The position numbers were made by a program, and so were the translations under genes. A stretch of DNA of 64,000 bases from Flavobacteriales bacterium (GTDB taxonomy: Bacteria > Bacteroidota > Bacteroidia > Flavobacteriales_G > JALEGO01). This document shows, one piece after another, positions 8,726 through 17,103 of the stretch; positions within the stretch are counted from its first letter, which is position 1; the number at the start of each line of letters is the position of its first letter. The stretch lies in contig JAHDEG010000004.1 in NCBI GenBank assembly GCA_020628935.1, forward strand, positions 19,233-83,232, read 5' to 3'. Under the pieces are notes generated by a model, which saw nothing but the letters and a program-made list of their open reading frames with translations, had not been told where the DNA came from and searched no databases.

Positions 8726-10456
8726 ATGCAAACATTTATTATATTAACGCTTATAACAATAGTAAGTACATTTATTTCACTATTTTTTTTGTTCGAAAAA
8801 GCAGGAGAAAACAAATGGCTAGCCCTTATACCAGTATACAATCTTGTTATCTGGACCAAAACAATTGAGCGACCATGGTGGTGGGTTTTAATTATGATTT
8901 TCCCTGGTGTTAACATTTTAATGTACATCGTTTTTGTTTATAACACAGGCACTGTATTTGACAGGCAAACCTCTTTAGATAGATTACTTCAAGCCTTTAT
9001 TCCTTTTGTTGGACTATTAAAAATTTCATTTGATAAGGATGCAAAATATGTAGGCCAACCAGAAGTAAAAACAAAAAACATAGTGAAGGAATGGTTAGAT
9101 GCACTTGTTTTTGCGGTAATTGCAGCTAGTATAATCAGAGGCTACTTTTTGGAAGCTTTTACTATCCCAACATCCTCCATGGAAAAAGACTTACTTATTG
9201 GCGATTACCTTTTTGTAAGTAAAATGCATTACGGTGCCAAAATACCAAAAACTCCGATTTCATTGCCGTTTACACATAATAACCTTCCTACATCTTATAT
9301 CCCCTCCTATATTAAAAGTGTACAATTACCAGATTGGAGATTACCTAAATTTCAAGATATAAAACGATTTGATAGAGTTGTATTTAACTTCCCTACAGGT
9401 GATACAGCTATACTTTCTCAATCTGAAAGAGGTGACGAATTACAAGGTCATAATTATTATCAAATAGTTAGGGATCAGGCTTATCAACTTTTTACGATCG
9501 AAAAAAGAAAAACTCCTGGTTCACTTACTTTAGCTGAAAATGAACAATATATAAGTAACAGAGCTAAATACGAAAACATGGCTCGACAAAGCTTATTGGA
9601 GAGGAATACTTACTATTATTGGGACAATAGATACAACAAGTATCAACAAATAAAAACATCAGGCTATGCAGTAAGACCAATAGATAAAAAAGAGAATTAT
9701 ATTAAGCGTTGTGTTGCGTTGCCAGGCGATGTTTTGGAATTTAAAAATGGTATATTACATATAAACGGTAAAAAAGAAGAAGTAGAAAATACCCAACACC
9801 TTTATCTCACTGTCTTTAATAGAGATTTATCTAATAAAGATAAATACGACATCAAAAAGAAATTCAACCTAAGCCCAGCAGATATTAATAAAGTTAATGC
9901 ATCAGCTCCTTATTATTATGTAAATGCTAGCGATAACAAATTTAAAAAACTTAAAGAATACTGCTCAGCCAGTAATTCAGATGAAAATAGAGGTATATCT
10001 ATCTTACAATCAGAAAAAATAGAGTACAAAAAAGATAGCATTACCAGTCCAAGGCTAGAAATTTATCCTAATCACCCTTCTTTTAATTGGACACAAGATA
10101 ATTTCGGCCCTTTATGGATGCCTAAAGCAGGAGAAACTATTCAGCTAAACGATTCTACCTACCATCTATACAAAAGGTGTATCAGAAACTATGAAGGAAA
10201 TACGCTTACCGTGAAAGAAGGCAAATACATTATTAATGGTAAAGAAACCACCTCATACACATTTAAACAGGGCTATTATTATTTAGTAGGAGACAATAGA
10301 CATAACTCAGCTGACTCAAGGTTCTGGGGTTTTGTGCCTGCAGATCATGTTGTTGGTAAAGCCATCTTTATTTGGATGTCGCTCGATCAAGATTTAGATT
10401 GGTTTGATGGAAAAATAAGATGGAATCGTTTCTTTACCATTGTTCATAATAACTAA
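8726..10456 (+). CDS. lepB: Signal peptidase I with an extra N-terminal membrane domain
   Basis: 576 aa. Residues 1-~105 are hydrophobic with W/P-rich turns (GENKWLALIPVYNLVIW), resembling the DUF5684 domain found at the N-terminus of Bacteroidota LepB. The S26 serine peptidase follows: catalytic Ser151 in PTSSME and the general-base Lys327 in NYIKRCVALPGD, then the late box GDNRHNSADSRFWGFVP. The ~170 residues between Ser and Lys and the ~180 residues between Lys and the last box are much longer than in E. coli LepB. The protein removes signal peptides from Sec and probably T9SS precursors at the inner membrane. A second lepB follows immediately. Confidence 0.93.
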   Translation: MQTFIILTLITIVSTFISLFFLFEKAGENKWLALIPVYNLVIWTKTIERPWWWVLIMIFPGVNILMYIVFVYNTGTVFDRQTSLDRLLQAFIPFVGLLKISFDKDAKYVGQPEVKTKNIVKEWLDALVFAVIAASIIRGYFLEAFTIPTSSMEKDLLIGDYLFVSKMHYGAKIPKTPISLPFTHNNLPTSYIPSYIKSVQLPDWRLPKFQDIKRFDRVVFNFPTGDTAILSQSERGDELQGHNYYQIVRDQAYQLFTIEKRKTPGSLTLAENEQYISNRAKYENMARQSLLERNTYYYWDNRYNKYQQIKTSGYAVRPIDKKENYIKRCVALPGDVLEFKNGILHINGKKEEVENTQHLYLTVFNRDLSNKDKYDIKKKFNLSPADINKVNASAPYYYVNASDNKFKKLKEYCSASNSDENRGISILQSEKIEYKKDSITSPRLEIYPNHPSFNWTQDNFGPLWMPKAGETIQLNDSTYHLYKRCIRNYEGNTLTVKEGKYIINGKETTSYTFKQGYYYLVGDNRHNSADSRFWGFVPADHVVGKAIFIWMSLDQDLDWFDGKIRWNRFFTIVHNN

Positions 10457-10470
10457 CAGTAGCAAAATTA

Positions 10471-11556
10471 ATGGCTTCTCCCAACAAAAGAAAACTCGTA
10501 CGAAGAAGACTACGGTATGTATCTTTTAAAGAATGGGTGAAAGCTATTATTATAGCATTATTATTTATTGGAGGAGTTAAAGCATTTGTAGTAGACTTTT
10601 TCACTGTATATTCCTCCTCCATGGAAAAAACACTTCTCGAAGGAGACGTTGTACTAGTAGAAAAACTTAGCTATGGAGCTCGTCTACCTATAACTCCCTT
10701 ATCCATCCCTCTAACTCATCAATACATCCCAAAAACGAATAAAAAATCCTTTTCTACACTTTTTAAACTACCTTATTGGAGACTCCCCATTGGGTCAAAA
10801 CCAGAAAGAGGCGATGTTATTCTTTTTAATTATCCAAGAGATAGCGAATTTCCTATTGATCATAAAAAACACTTTGTTAAAAGATGCTTAGGCCTCCCCG
10901 GTGACACATTAAGTATATTAAACAAGCAAGTTTTTATTGGAGATATACCATTAACTTTTACCGATAATATAATGTTTGAGTGCAAAGTAGAGTTTAAGAA
11001 GGATGCAGAAGTTAACTGGGAAATGCTCAAAAGCTATGACGTTAATTCTGGAGGAAAATTAAATGAAAGAAAAAACACCTGGCTACTAACACTTTCAATG
11101 CAAATGGCCGATTCTTTAAGAGAAAATAAAGATGTAAAACGACTTGAACCTGTTCAAAAAGAAGATCCTGACCCAGAAGTAATTTTCCCACACCATGATT
11201 TAAATTATTGGAATCTCGATTTTTATGGTCCGCTCTACATCCCTAAACAAGGAGATACTATTGCGCTCACATACAACAATGTGCAAAATTACAAGCAACT
11301 TATTAGTGACTACGAAAACAAAGAATTAATAGTAACAGACACGCTAATATATATTAACGGGCAGCAAGAAGATAATTATGTTTTCGAAAACAATTACTAT
11401 TTCGTTTTAGGTGATAACAGACACAACTCTAGCGATTCGAGATACTGGGGTTTTGTACCCGAAAATCATATTGTTGGCAAGGTCAAATACGTGCTATTCT
11501 CTCACGGAAACGCGATTAACAAGGATAATTCAAGGTTTTTAAAGAAAGTTAAATGA
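10471..11556 (+). CDS. lepB: Second signal peptidase I
   Basis: 361 aa. It has one N-terminal membrane segment (residues ~24-43), catalytic Ser50 (YSSSME), catalytic Lys137 (HFVKRCLGLPGD) and the terminal box GDNRHNSSDSRYWGFVP. It lacks the DUF5684-like N-terminal region of its upstream paralogue and has a shorter insertion. It lies 14 bp downstream of the first lepB and overlaps the WbqC gene by 4 bp (ATGA), so it is translationally coupled to it. Tandem lepB genes suggest either a recent-to-ancient duplication or a division of labour among substrates; the sequence does not show which. Confidence 0.92.
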   Translation: MASPNKRKLVRRRLRYVSFKEWVKAIIIALLFIGGVKAFVVDFFTVYSSSMEKTLLEGDVVLVEKLSYGARLPITPLSIPLTHQYIPKTNKKSFSTLFKLPYWRLPIGSKPERGDVILFNYPRDSEFPIDHKKHFVKRCLGLPGDTLSILNKQVFIGDIPLTFTDNIMFECKVEFKKDAEVNWEMLKSYDVNSGGKLNERKNTWLLTLSMQMADSLRENKDVKRLEPVQKEDPDPEVIFPHHDLNYWNLDFYGPLYIPKQGDTIALTYNNVQNYKQLISDYENKELIVTDTLIYINGQQEDNYVFENNYYFVLGDNRHNSSDSRYWGFVPENHIVGKVKYVLFSHGNAINKDNSRFLKKVK

Positions 11557-12182
11557 TTGCAACACTAGTTCCTTTATTATACTTCCCTCCTATTAGCTTT
11601 TACAGGTATTTACTACAAAATAATGAAGAGGTACTAATAGAAAAACATGAGCACTTTATTAAACAAACATTCAGAAACCGATGCAGTATTTACGGAGCTA
11701 ACGGTAAATTAAACTTAAGCATTCCAACTGTTCACGAAGGAAAAAAAGCACCTATTAGAGATATTAAAATTAATTACGATCAAAACTGGCAAAAAATTCA
11801 TTGGAAATCAATAGAATCAGCTTACAGATCATCCCCCTATTTTGAATTTTACGAAGATCAAATACGCCCCCTTTTTAATATTAAAGAGACGTATTTATGT
11901 GACTTTACCTCAAAAGCACTTCATAAAGTGAACGAAATATTAGGGATAGACTTAAATATAAAATATACGAGCGAGTATAAAGCCGAATATAGAAACACTT
12001 TAGATTTAAGAAACCAGTTCAATTCAAAAAAAGAATCTTCTAATTTACATTTTAAAGAATATCATCAGGTTTTTGAGGATAAAACGGGCTTTATGAAAGA
12101 CTTAAGTATTATTGACTTACTCTTTAACGAAGGTCCCGGGTCTATAAATTACATTAACGAAAGTATTCATGCAATTAAATAA
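11553..12182 (+). CDS. WbqC-like family protein
   Basis: 209 aa, cytosolic. Family features are LLYFPPISFYRYLLQNNEEV at the N-terminus, then FIKQTFRNRCSIYGANGKLNLSIPT split across residues ~32-58, and HWKSIESAYRSSPYFEFYE near residue 90. WbqC-like proteins are found in O-antigen or polysaccharide loci of other bacteria, but the role in Bacteroidota next to lepB is unknown. Here the gene is coupled to lepB (4-bp overlap) and to the downstream nucleotidase-domain lipoprotein (14-bp overlap). This position is a recurrent flavobacterial arrangement rather than a sugar cluster. Confidence 0.85.
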   Translation: MIATLVPLLYFPPISFYRYLLQNNEEVLIEKHEHFIKQTFRNRCSIYGANGKLNLSIPTVHEGKKAPIRDIKINYDQNWQKIHWKSIESAYRSSPYFEFYEDQIRPLFNIKETYLCDFTSKALHKVNEILGIDLNIKYTSEYKAEYRNTLDLRNQFNSKKESSNLHFKEYHQVFEDKTGFMKDLSIIDLLFNEGPGSINYINESIHAIK

Positions 12183-12921
12183 AACACTTCAATTAAGTTT
12201 ATGCTGCGTATTATTTTTATGTGCTTGCAAAACCAACAAATACAGTCCGTTTCAAAAAAAAGGATTTGTAACTATTGATAACAACCTTACTAAAAACAGC
12301 GAAATAAGTAGCTTAGTAAAACCTTACCAAAACGAATTGCAAGCCAAAATGAATACCGTTATTGCATATTGCGATACGCCAATGGAAAGATTATTAAAAG
12401 AGCCAGAAACATTATTAGGAAATTTAATTGCAGACATCGTTTTTGAATACGCCTATCAAAATAATATAAGCACAGATATGAGCATTCTTAATTTTGGAGG
12501 ATTGAGAACTTCCTTACCCAAAGGAGATATAACAGTTGGTAAAATATTTGAGCTCATGCCGTTTGAAAACGATGTAGTACTAGCAACACTAAATCACAGC
12601 ACCATGTTAAAGCTACAAGAGTACTTAGTTAGCCAAAAAGGACAACCAATTTCAAATGCACAAATTACTATCAATAACGATGGAAGCTCCGAGTTTTTAG
12701 TAAATAATAAGCCCCTGCATGCAAGCCAAGTATATTTAGTAGCAACAACAGACTATCTAGCTAGTGGAGGAGATAAAATGAAGTTTTTTGAGGAAGCTCT
12801 CGAAATAAAACCACTAAATATTAAGCTAAGAGAGCTTATTATACAGTATTTTAAAGATAAAGGAAATAACAAAGAACCAATTACTTCAAGAATTCAAAAC
12901 CGTGTTAAAATAAGCCAATAA
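12169..12921 (+). CDS. 5'-nucleotidase C-terminal-domain lipoprotein
   Basis: 250 aa. The lipoprotein signal has Cys20 (LFLCAC). The rest matches the substrate-specificity (C-terminal) domain of UshA-type 5'-nucleotidases: LLGNLIADIVFEYA, LNFGGLRTSLPKGDIT, the ELMPFENDVV segment and TTDYLASGGDKM. The catalytic metallophosphatase domain is absent from this protein and is supplied by the next gene, which begins at the A of this gene's TAA (TAATG). The two products are expected to work together in the periplasm to hydrolyse nucleotides or similar phosphate esters. The domain order is inverted relative to UshA. Confidence 0.88.
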   Translation: MQLNKTLQLSLCCVLFLCACKTNKYSPFQKKGFVTIDNNLTKNSEISSLVKPYQNELQAKMNTVIAYCDTPMERLLKEPETLLGNLIADIVFEYAYQNNISTDMSILNFGGLRTSLPKGDITVGKIFELMPFENDVVLATLNHSTMLKLQEYLVSQKGQPISNAQITINNDGSSEFLVNNKPLHASQVYLVATTDYLASGGDKMKFFEEALEIKPLNIKLRELIIQYFKDKGNNKEPITSRIQNRVKISQ

Positions 12922-13856
12922 TGAAAAGAAGAACCTTCATTAAACAAATTGCACTGTCGTCTGGCTTGGTACTTTCAAGTGGTTACTTAAGCGCTGCAGT
13001 ACACGATAAAAAATATAGCAAGCTAACTATCCTTCATACCAACGATTTCCACAGCCATATTGATCCTTTTCCTACAAACGACCCAAAATACCCTAACCAA
13101 GGCGGAATTGAACGTTTAGGAGCACTGGTAAAAAAGATTAGAAGCGAAGAGGAAAATGTTTTGCTATTAGACTCTGGTGATATTTTTCAAGGCACCCCCT
13201 ATTTTAACTTCTATAATGGTAAAATTGAGTACCAAGCAATGAGTGCAATGGGGTATGAGGCAACAACATTAGGAAATCATGATTTCGACAACGGAATAGA
13301 TGGTTTGGTAAAGCAAATGCCGTATGCAAAATTTTCATTTATTAACTCAAATTACGAGCTTAAAAACACTCCATTACATGACAAAGTTGTAAACAACAAA
13401 ATAATACAAAAACAAGGAATTAAGATTGGCCTATTTGGCCTAGGTGTTCAATTAGAAGGTTTAGTTTTACCACAACTTTACGGTAATACTAAATACCTAA
13501 ACCCCATTAAAACCGCGCAAAAACAGGCTGATTACTTAAAAAATGAGCAAAAATGTGATGTAGTTATTTGCTTATCACATTTAGGTTACAAGTATGATAG
13601 CGACAAAATAGACGATTTGAAACTTGCTAAGTCAACTGAGAATATAGATCTAGTTTTAGGTGGTCATACACACACTTTTTTAGACACTCCTACCCCGGTT
13701 AAAAATTTAAATAACAAGAAAGTACTTGTTAATCAAGTAGGTTGGGCCGGATTGAGGTTAGGAAGGATAGAAATATTGATTTTTAACAAAGAAAAATTAG
13801 GTAAATCCGAAACAAAAAAAATTGATTTTTTTCATAAAAAAAACATATTGGTTTAA
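12921..13856 (+). CDS. 5'-nucleotidase N-terminal metallophosphatase, Tat-type signal
   Basis: 311 aa. The N-terminus MKRRTFIKQIALSSG carries a twin-arginine (RRTFIK) motif and hydrophobic stretch, suggesting Tat export. The metallophosphoesterase motifs are complete: LHTNDFHSH (D-x-H), LLDSGDIFQG (GD), GNHDFDNG (GNHD), then LSHLG and GGHTHTF. It contains only the catalytic half of a UshA-like enzyme; the specificity domain is the preceding gene. The 1-bp stop/start overlap indicates translational coupling and balanced synthesis. Confidence 0.9.
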   Translation: MKRRTFIKQIALSSGLVLSSGYLSAAVHDKKYSKLTILHTNDFHSHIDPFPTNDPKYPNQGGIERLGALVKKIRSEEENVLLLDSGDIFQGTPYFNFYNGKIEYQAMSAMGYEATTLGNHDFDNGIDGLVKQMPYAKFSFINSNYELKNTPLHDKVVNNKIIQKQGIKIGLFGLGVQLEGLVLPQLYGNTKYLNPIKTAQKQADYLKNEQKCDVVICLSHLGYKYDSDKIDDLKLAKSTENIDLVLGGHTHTFLDTPTPVKNLNNKKVLVNQVGWAGLRLGRIEILIFNKEKLGKSETKKIDFFHKKNILV

Positions 13857-13929
13857 AGGTAGTTACGGTCTTTTTCAAAAAAACAATAGTTAATACGTTT
13901 TTTTTTCAATTATTTTTCACGAATATTTG

Positions 13930-13964
13930 CCTTATGGTTAACGCTTAGGCTTTACACCGTAAGG
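13930..13964 (+). promoter_or_regulatory. Hairpin in the dnaA upstream region
   Basis: 13930-13937 (CCTTATGG) can pair with 13957-13964 (CCGTAAGG): eight pairs including one G-T, with a 19-nt loop. It lies 45-80 bp before the dnaA ATG, just after a weak AATATTTG promoter-like box. It could be a leader structure or a protein-binding site. No canonical DnaA box (TTATCCACA) was seen in this 153-bp gap. Confidence 0.3.
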
Positions 13965-14009
13965 GATTAGATACGTTATTAACAATTAAATAAAAAGAAT
14001 AAATCAACA

Positions 14010-15440
14010 ATGGAGAAACCGCACAATAAATTGTGGAATAATTGCCTAAAAGTAATTAAAGACAATGTCAGTATTCAGAGTTACAAAACATGGTTTGAGC
14101 CCATCATTCCATTAAAACTCAAAGACAATGTCTTAACAATTCAAGTGCCAAGCCAATTTTTTTACGAATGGTTAGAAGAGCATTATATTACACTCCTAAA
14201 AAAAACCATCAAAAAACTTATTGGCACAGAGGGTAAGTTAGAGTATAGTATAGTAATGGAAAACTCCTTTAGCAGTAAAAAACCATACACTGTAAAACTA
14301 CCTACATCCAATAGAAATGTTGTTAAAAATGATCCCGTATCTATGCCACTGGATTTAGATAACAAAGTTATTCGTAATCCATTTATAGTACCAGGACTTA
14401 AAAAAATAACTGTTGATTCTCAGCTAAACCCAAATTATTCTTTCGATAATTTTATTGAAGGAGATTTTAATCGCTTAGCAAGATCAGCAGGATTTGCTGT
14501 AGCAAAAAAGCCAGGAGGTACCGCTTTTAATCCGTTACTACTTTACGGAGCAGTTGGATTGGGTAAAACGCATCTTTCACACGCTATTGGCATTGAGATT
14601 AAGAAACTACACCCTAATAAAACAGTATTGTATGTTTCTTCAGAAAAATTCACTCATCAGTTTATAGAAGCTGTAAGAAATAATAATCAGAACGACTTCA
14701 TCCATTTTTACCAAATGATGGACGTACTTATTATTGATGATGTTCAGTTTTTTGCAGGAAAAGAAAAAACGCAAGATGTTTTCTTCCATATTTTTAATCA
14801 TCTCCACCAAACGGGTAAGCAAATAATTTTAACTTCTGATAAGCCACCAATTGAATTATCGGGTTTAGAACAAAGGTTACTTTCAAGGTTTAAGTGGGGA
14901 TTATCTGCAGATTTACAAGTACCTGATTTAGAATCAAGAATCGCTATTCTTGAAAAAAAAATGTACACTGAAGGCCTTGAATTACCAAAAGATGTAATAG
15001 AGTATATCGCTTATAGTATTACAACCAACGTTAGAGAAATAGAAGGCGCCTTAATATCAATTTTAGCTCAGGCTTCATTAAATAAAAAGGCAATTACTAT
15101 TGATCTAGCTAAGCAAATGATTGATAAGTTTGTAAAAAATACTACTAGAGAAGTATCTATAGATTATATTCAGAAAGTAGTGTGCGATTATTTTGATTTA
15201 CCTATTGAAATACTAAAATCTAAAACGCGAAAAAGAGAAATTGTACAAGCAAGACAAATTTCTATGTACTTTGCTAAAAACCTCACAAAATCATCACTAG
15301 CTAATATTGGAGCAAATTGTGGAGGAAAAGATCACGCAACAGTATTGCACGCTTTTAAAACTGTGAATAACCTAATTGAAACTGATAAAAGATTTAAGGG
15401 GTACATTACAGATTTAGAAAAAAGAATCGTAATTCAGTAA
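14010..15440 (+). CDS. dnaA: Chromosomal replication initiator DnaA
   Basis: 476 aa. Domain I is at residues 1-~85 (WNNCLKVIKDNVSIQSYKTWFEP split across 9-31) and is followed by a short linker. The AAA+ domain has Walker A GAVGLGKT (180-187), Walker B VLIIDDVQFFAGKEKTQ and sensor LTSDKPP. The C-terminal DNA-binding domain has the signature GGKDHATVLHA. All key residues are present. The protein unwinds oriC in the ATP form. The gene is monocistronic by appearance: its own upstream gap of 153 bp and an intrinsic terminator at 15462. It lies downstream of parAB, but no oriC-like DnaA-box cluster was seen in this window. Confidence 0.97.
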   Translation: MEKPHNKLWNNCLKVIKDNVSIQSYKTWFEPIIPLKLKDNVLTIQVPSQFFYEWLEEHYITLLKKTIKKLIGTEGKLEYSIVMENSFSSKKPYTVKLPTSNRNVVKNDPVSMPLDLDNKVIRNPFIVPGLKKITVDSQLNPNYSFDNFIEGDFNRLARSAGFAVAKKPGGTAFNPLLLYGAVGLGKTHLSHAIGIEIKKLHPNKTVLYVSSEKFTHQFIEAVRNNNQNDFIHFYQMMDVLIIDDVQFFAGKEKTQDVFFHIFNHLHQTGKQIILTSDKPPIELSGLEQRLLSRFKWGLSADLQVPDLESRIAILEKKMYTEGLELPKDVIEYIAYSITTNVREIEGALISILAQASLNKKAITIDLAKQMIDKFVKNTTREVSIDYIQKVVCDYFDLPIEILKSKTRKREIVQARQISMYFAKNLTKSSLANIGANCGGKDHATVLHAFKTVNNLIETDKRFKGYITDLEKRIVIQ

Positions 15441-15461
15441 AAACATTTATTATAGCTAACA

Positions 15462-15502
15462 TCCGTTATTGAGTTTACAAAAATTTAATAACGGATTTTT
15501 TA
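15462..15502 (+). terminator. Intrinsic terminator after dnaA
   Basis: ATCCGTTATT (15462-15471) pairs with AATAACGGAT (15487-15496), giving a 10-bp stem with a 15-nt loop, followed by a run of six T. It begins 21 bp after the dnaA stop. Confidence 0.65.
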
Positions 15503-15519
15503 ATTTAAAGAAATAGGTA

Positions 15520-15979
15520 ATGAAAGTATTAATGGTTTGTTTGGGAAATATTTGCAGATCCCCATTAGCGGAAGGAATCCTCCAAAAAAAATCTGATACT
15601 CAAAATTTAGGTATTAAAGTGGAATCTGCCGGCACATCTTCAAACCACGTTAATGAAGCACCAGACCCCAGATCACAAGATGTAGCTTTGAACCATGGCA
15701 TAGATATTTCAAACCTTAGAGGAAGACAATTTGTGGAGACCGATTTTGAGCATTTTGATGTCATATTTGTCATGGATTCATCAAATTATCAAAATGTGAC
15801 TAAACTGGCTGCAAATGAGGTACAAAAAAAACAAAGTGAAGCTCATTTTAAATGAATCTGAGCCAGATATGAACGCTCAGGTTCCTGACCCTTATTTTGG
15901 AGGAGAAAGTGGCTTTGAGAAGGTTTATAAAATGCTTGACAAAGCAACAGATGATTTTATAGCAAATAACTTTAAATAA
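15520..15979 (+). pseudogene. Low-molecular-weight protein tyrosine phosphatase, frameshifted
   Basis: The first 111 codons (15520-15855) give a normal LMW-PTP N-terminus, with the CX5R catalytic loop VCLGNICRS (C7, R13) and the SAGTSSNHVNEAPDPRS segment. The frame then runs into a stop shortly after an A8 tract at 15824-15831. Removing one A restores a perfect continuation to 15979: ILNESEPDMNAQVPDPYFGG and GFEKVYKMLDKATDDF. The restored C-terminus holds the general-acid Asp (PDPY), so the truncated product should be inactive. This is either a true one-base insertion, a slippage site, or a homopolymer sequencing error. The full reading frame would be about 152 aa, the usual family length. 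The gene is followed 6 bp later by the methyltransferase gene. Confidence 0.85.
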
Positions 15980-15985
15980 AATAGA

Positions 15986-16693
15986 TTGAGAGGATCACTA
16001 ATATTAATTCCCAATACGCTAGGAGACGACCCTTGTGCGCTCTTACATTTAACACCTGAAATCGAAAAATATATCAATGAACTTGATGTATTTATAGTTG
16101 AAAATTTAAAAGCAGCTCGCAGATTTATAAAAAGAGTAAACAGAGATAGAGATATCTCATCATTAACCTTTCATGAAATTAGAAAAAAAGACAAGGGTAA
16201 CTACAGCACATATTTAGACGTAGCAATTAAAGGCGGCAGCATAGGCTTACTAAGTGATGCAGGCATTCCATCGGTTGCTGACCCGGGATTTTCCGCAGTA
16301 AGTGCAGCACAAGAGCTAGATCTTATCATTAAACCACTTACTGGGCCTTCATCAATAATGCTTGCGCTATCTGCATCAGGTTTAAATGGACAAAAATTCA
16401 CTTTTCACGGATACCTACCTATTGAATCAGGTAAGAGAGTAAAAAAATTAAGAGATTTATGCAGAATAGCTAGAGAAGGTGCTACACATATATTCATGGA
16501 AACACCTTACAGAAACAATCCTTTAATTGAAGATATACTAAACAACTGCCCTGAAGATATAAAGCTTTGCCTAGCAAAAAACTTAACCCTCGAAGGCGAG
16601 TATATTAAAACACTAACTGTTGAAGATTGGATAAAAAATAAAAATATACCTAGCTTCAATAAGAAACCAACTATATTTCTATTAGGATACTAA
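15986..16693 (+). CDS. SAM-dependent methyltransferase, RsmI-like (tetrapyrrole methylase fold)
   Basis: 235 aa with a TTG start. The N-terminal SLILIPNTLGDD and the LLSDAGIPSVADPGF motif (around residue 85) identify the tetrapyrrole-methylase/RsmI fold, followed by TGPSSIMLALSASGLNGQKF (residues ~113-132) and FMETPYRNN. RsmI methylates the 2'-O of C1402 in 16S rRNA. Bacteroidota often carry this shorter relative, as well as or instead of canonical RsmI, so the exact substrate is inferred. TTG is chosen because no ATG precedes the conserved N-terminus in frame, and the spacing to the upstream phosphatase tail is only 6 bp. Confidence 0.85.
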   Translation: MRGSLILIPNTLGDDPCALLHLTPEIEKYINELDVFIVENLKAARRFIKRVNRDRDISSLTFHEIRKKDKGNYSTYLDVAIKGGSIGLLSDAGIPSVADPGFSAVSAAQELDLIIKPLTGPSSIMLALSASGLNGQKFTFHGYLPIESGKRVKKLRDLCRIAREGATHIFMETPYRNNPLIEDILNNCPEDIKLCLAKNLTLEGEYIKTLTVEDWIKNKNIPSFNKKPTIFLLGY

Positions 16694-16694
16694 T

Positions 16695-17096
16695 TTAATC
16701 TTCCTCAATAGCAATAAACTTGAAAGGAATTTCAGTAATATTCTGAAACTCTTCTCCTGCCTCTTGCATATCTTCATCCATTTCCTCGTAATGCCATCTT
16801 ATTTGAACATTCACATTTGAATTGTTTACTTGAATATCATTTATTTTAGACATGATATCCATAATATATTTAGCCGAAGATGAATTAAAATATTCGAAAA
16901 TAAAATCAAACTGCAAATCGGTTTGCCCGGCAGAAGATAACTCCTTCCCATATTGTTCAATCCACTCTAAAATTGGCTCATAAAATTTACGAACATCTTC
17001 TGGTCTTGATTCTCCTGAAATTTCAAATTTACCTGCTGAAGGGTCTAAAACTATTTTAGGAGAGTTCTCTGTTGCTTCAATATTTAATGCTTGCAT
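16695..17096 (-). CDS. SiaC-like regulatory phosphoprotein (DUF1987)
   Basis: 133 aa. The N-terminus (NSPKIVLDPSAGKFEISGES) is the DUF1987 signature. The FEYFNSSSAKYI segment (Ser72-Ser74) aligns with the N-T-S-S motif of Pseudomonas SiaC that holds its phosphorylated Thr68; here the equivalent residue is a Ser. In P. aeruginosa, SiaC is phosphorylated by SiaB and dephosphorylated by SiaA, and the unphosphorylated form activates a diguanylate cyclase. No diguanylate cyclase is encoded in this window, so the output is unknown. The gene is last in the minus-strand run, 7 bp after the SiaB-like kinase gene. Confidence 0.88.
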   Translation of the reverse strand: MQALNIEATENSPKIVLDPSAGKFEISGESRPEDVRKFYEPILEWIEQYGKELSSAGQTDLQFDFIFEYFNSSSAKYIMDIMSKINDIQVNNSNVNVQIRWHYEEMDEDMQEAGEEFQNITEIPFKFIAIEED

Positions 17097-17103
17097 AAAC
17101 TAT

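Noticed and set aside
13857-14009. Possible replication origin next to dnaA and near parAB.
   Set aside because: No cluster of DnaA boxes, no AT-rich unwinding repeats and no parS palindrome could be seen.
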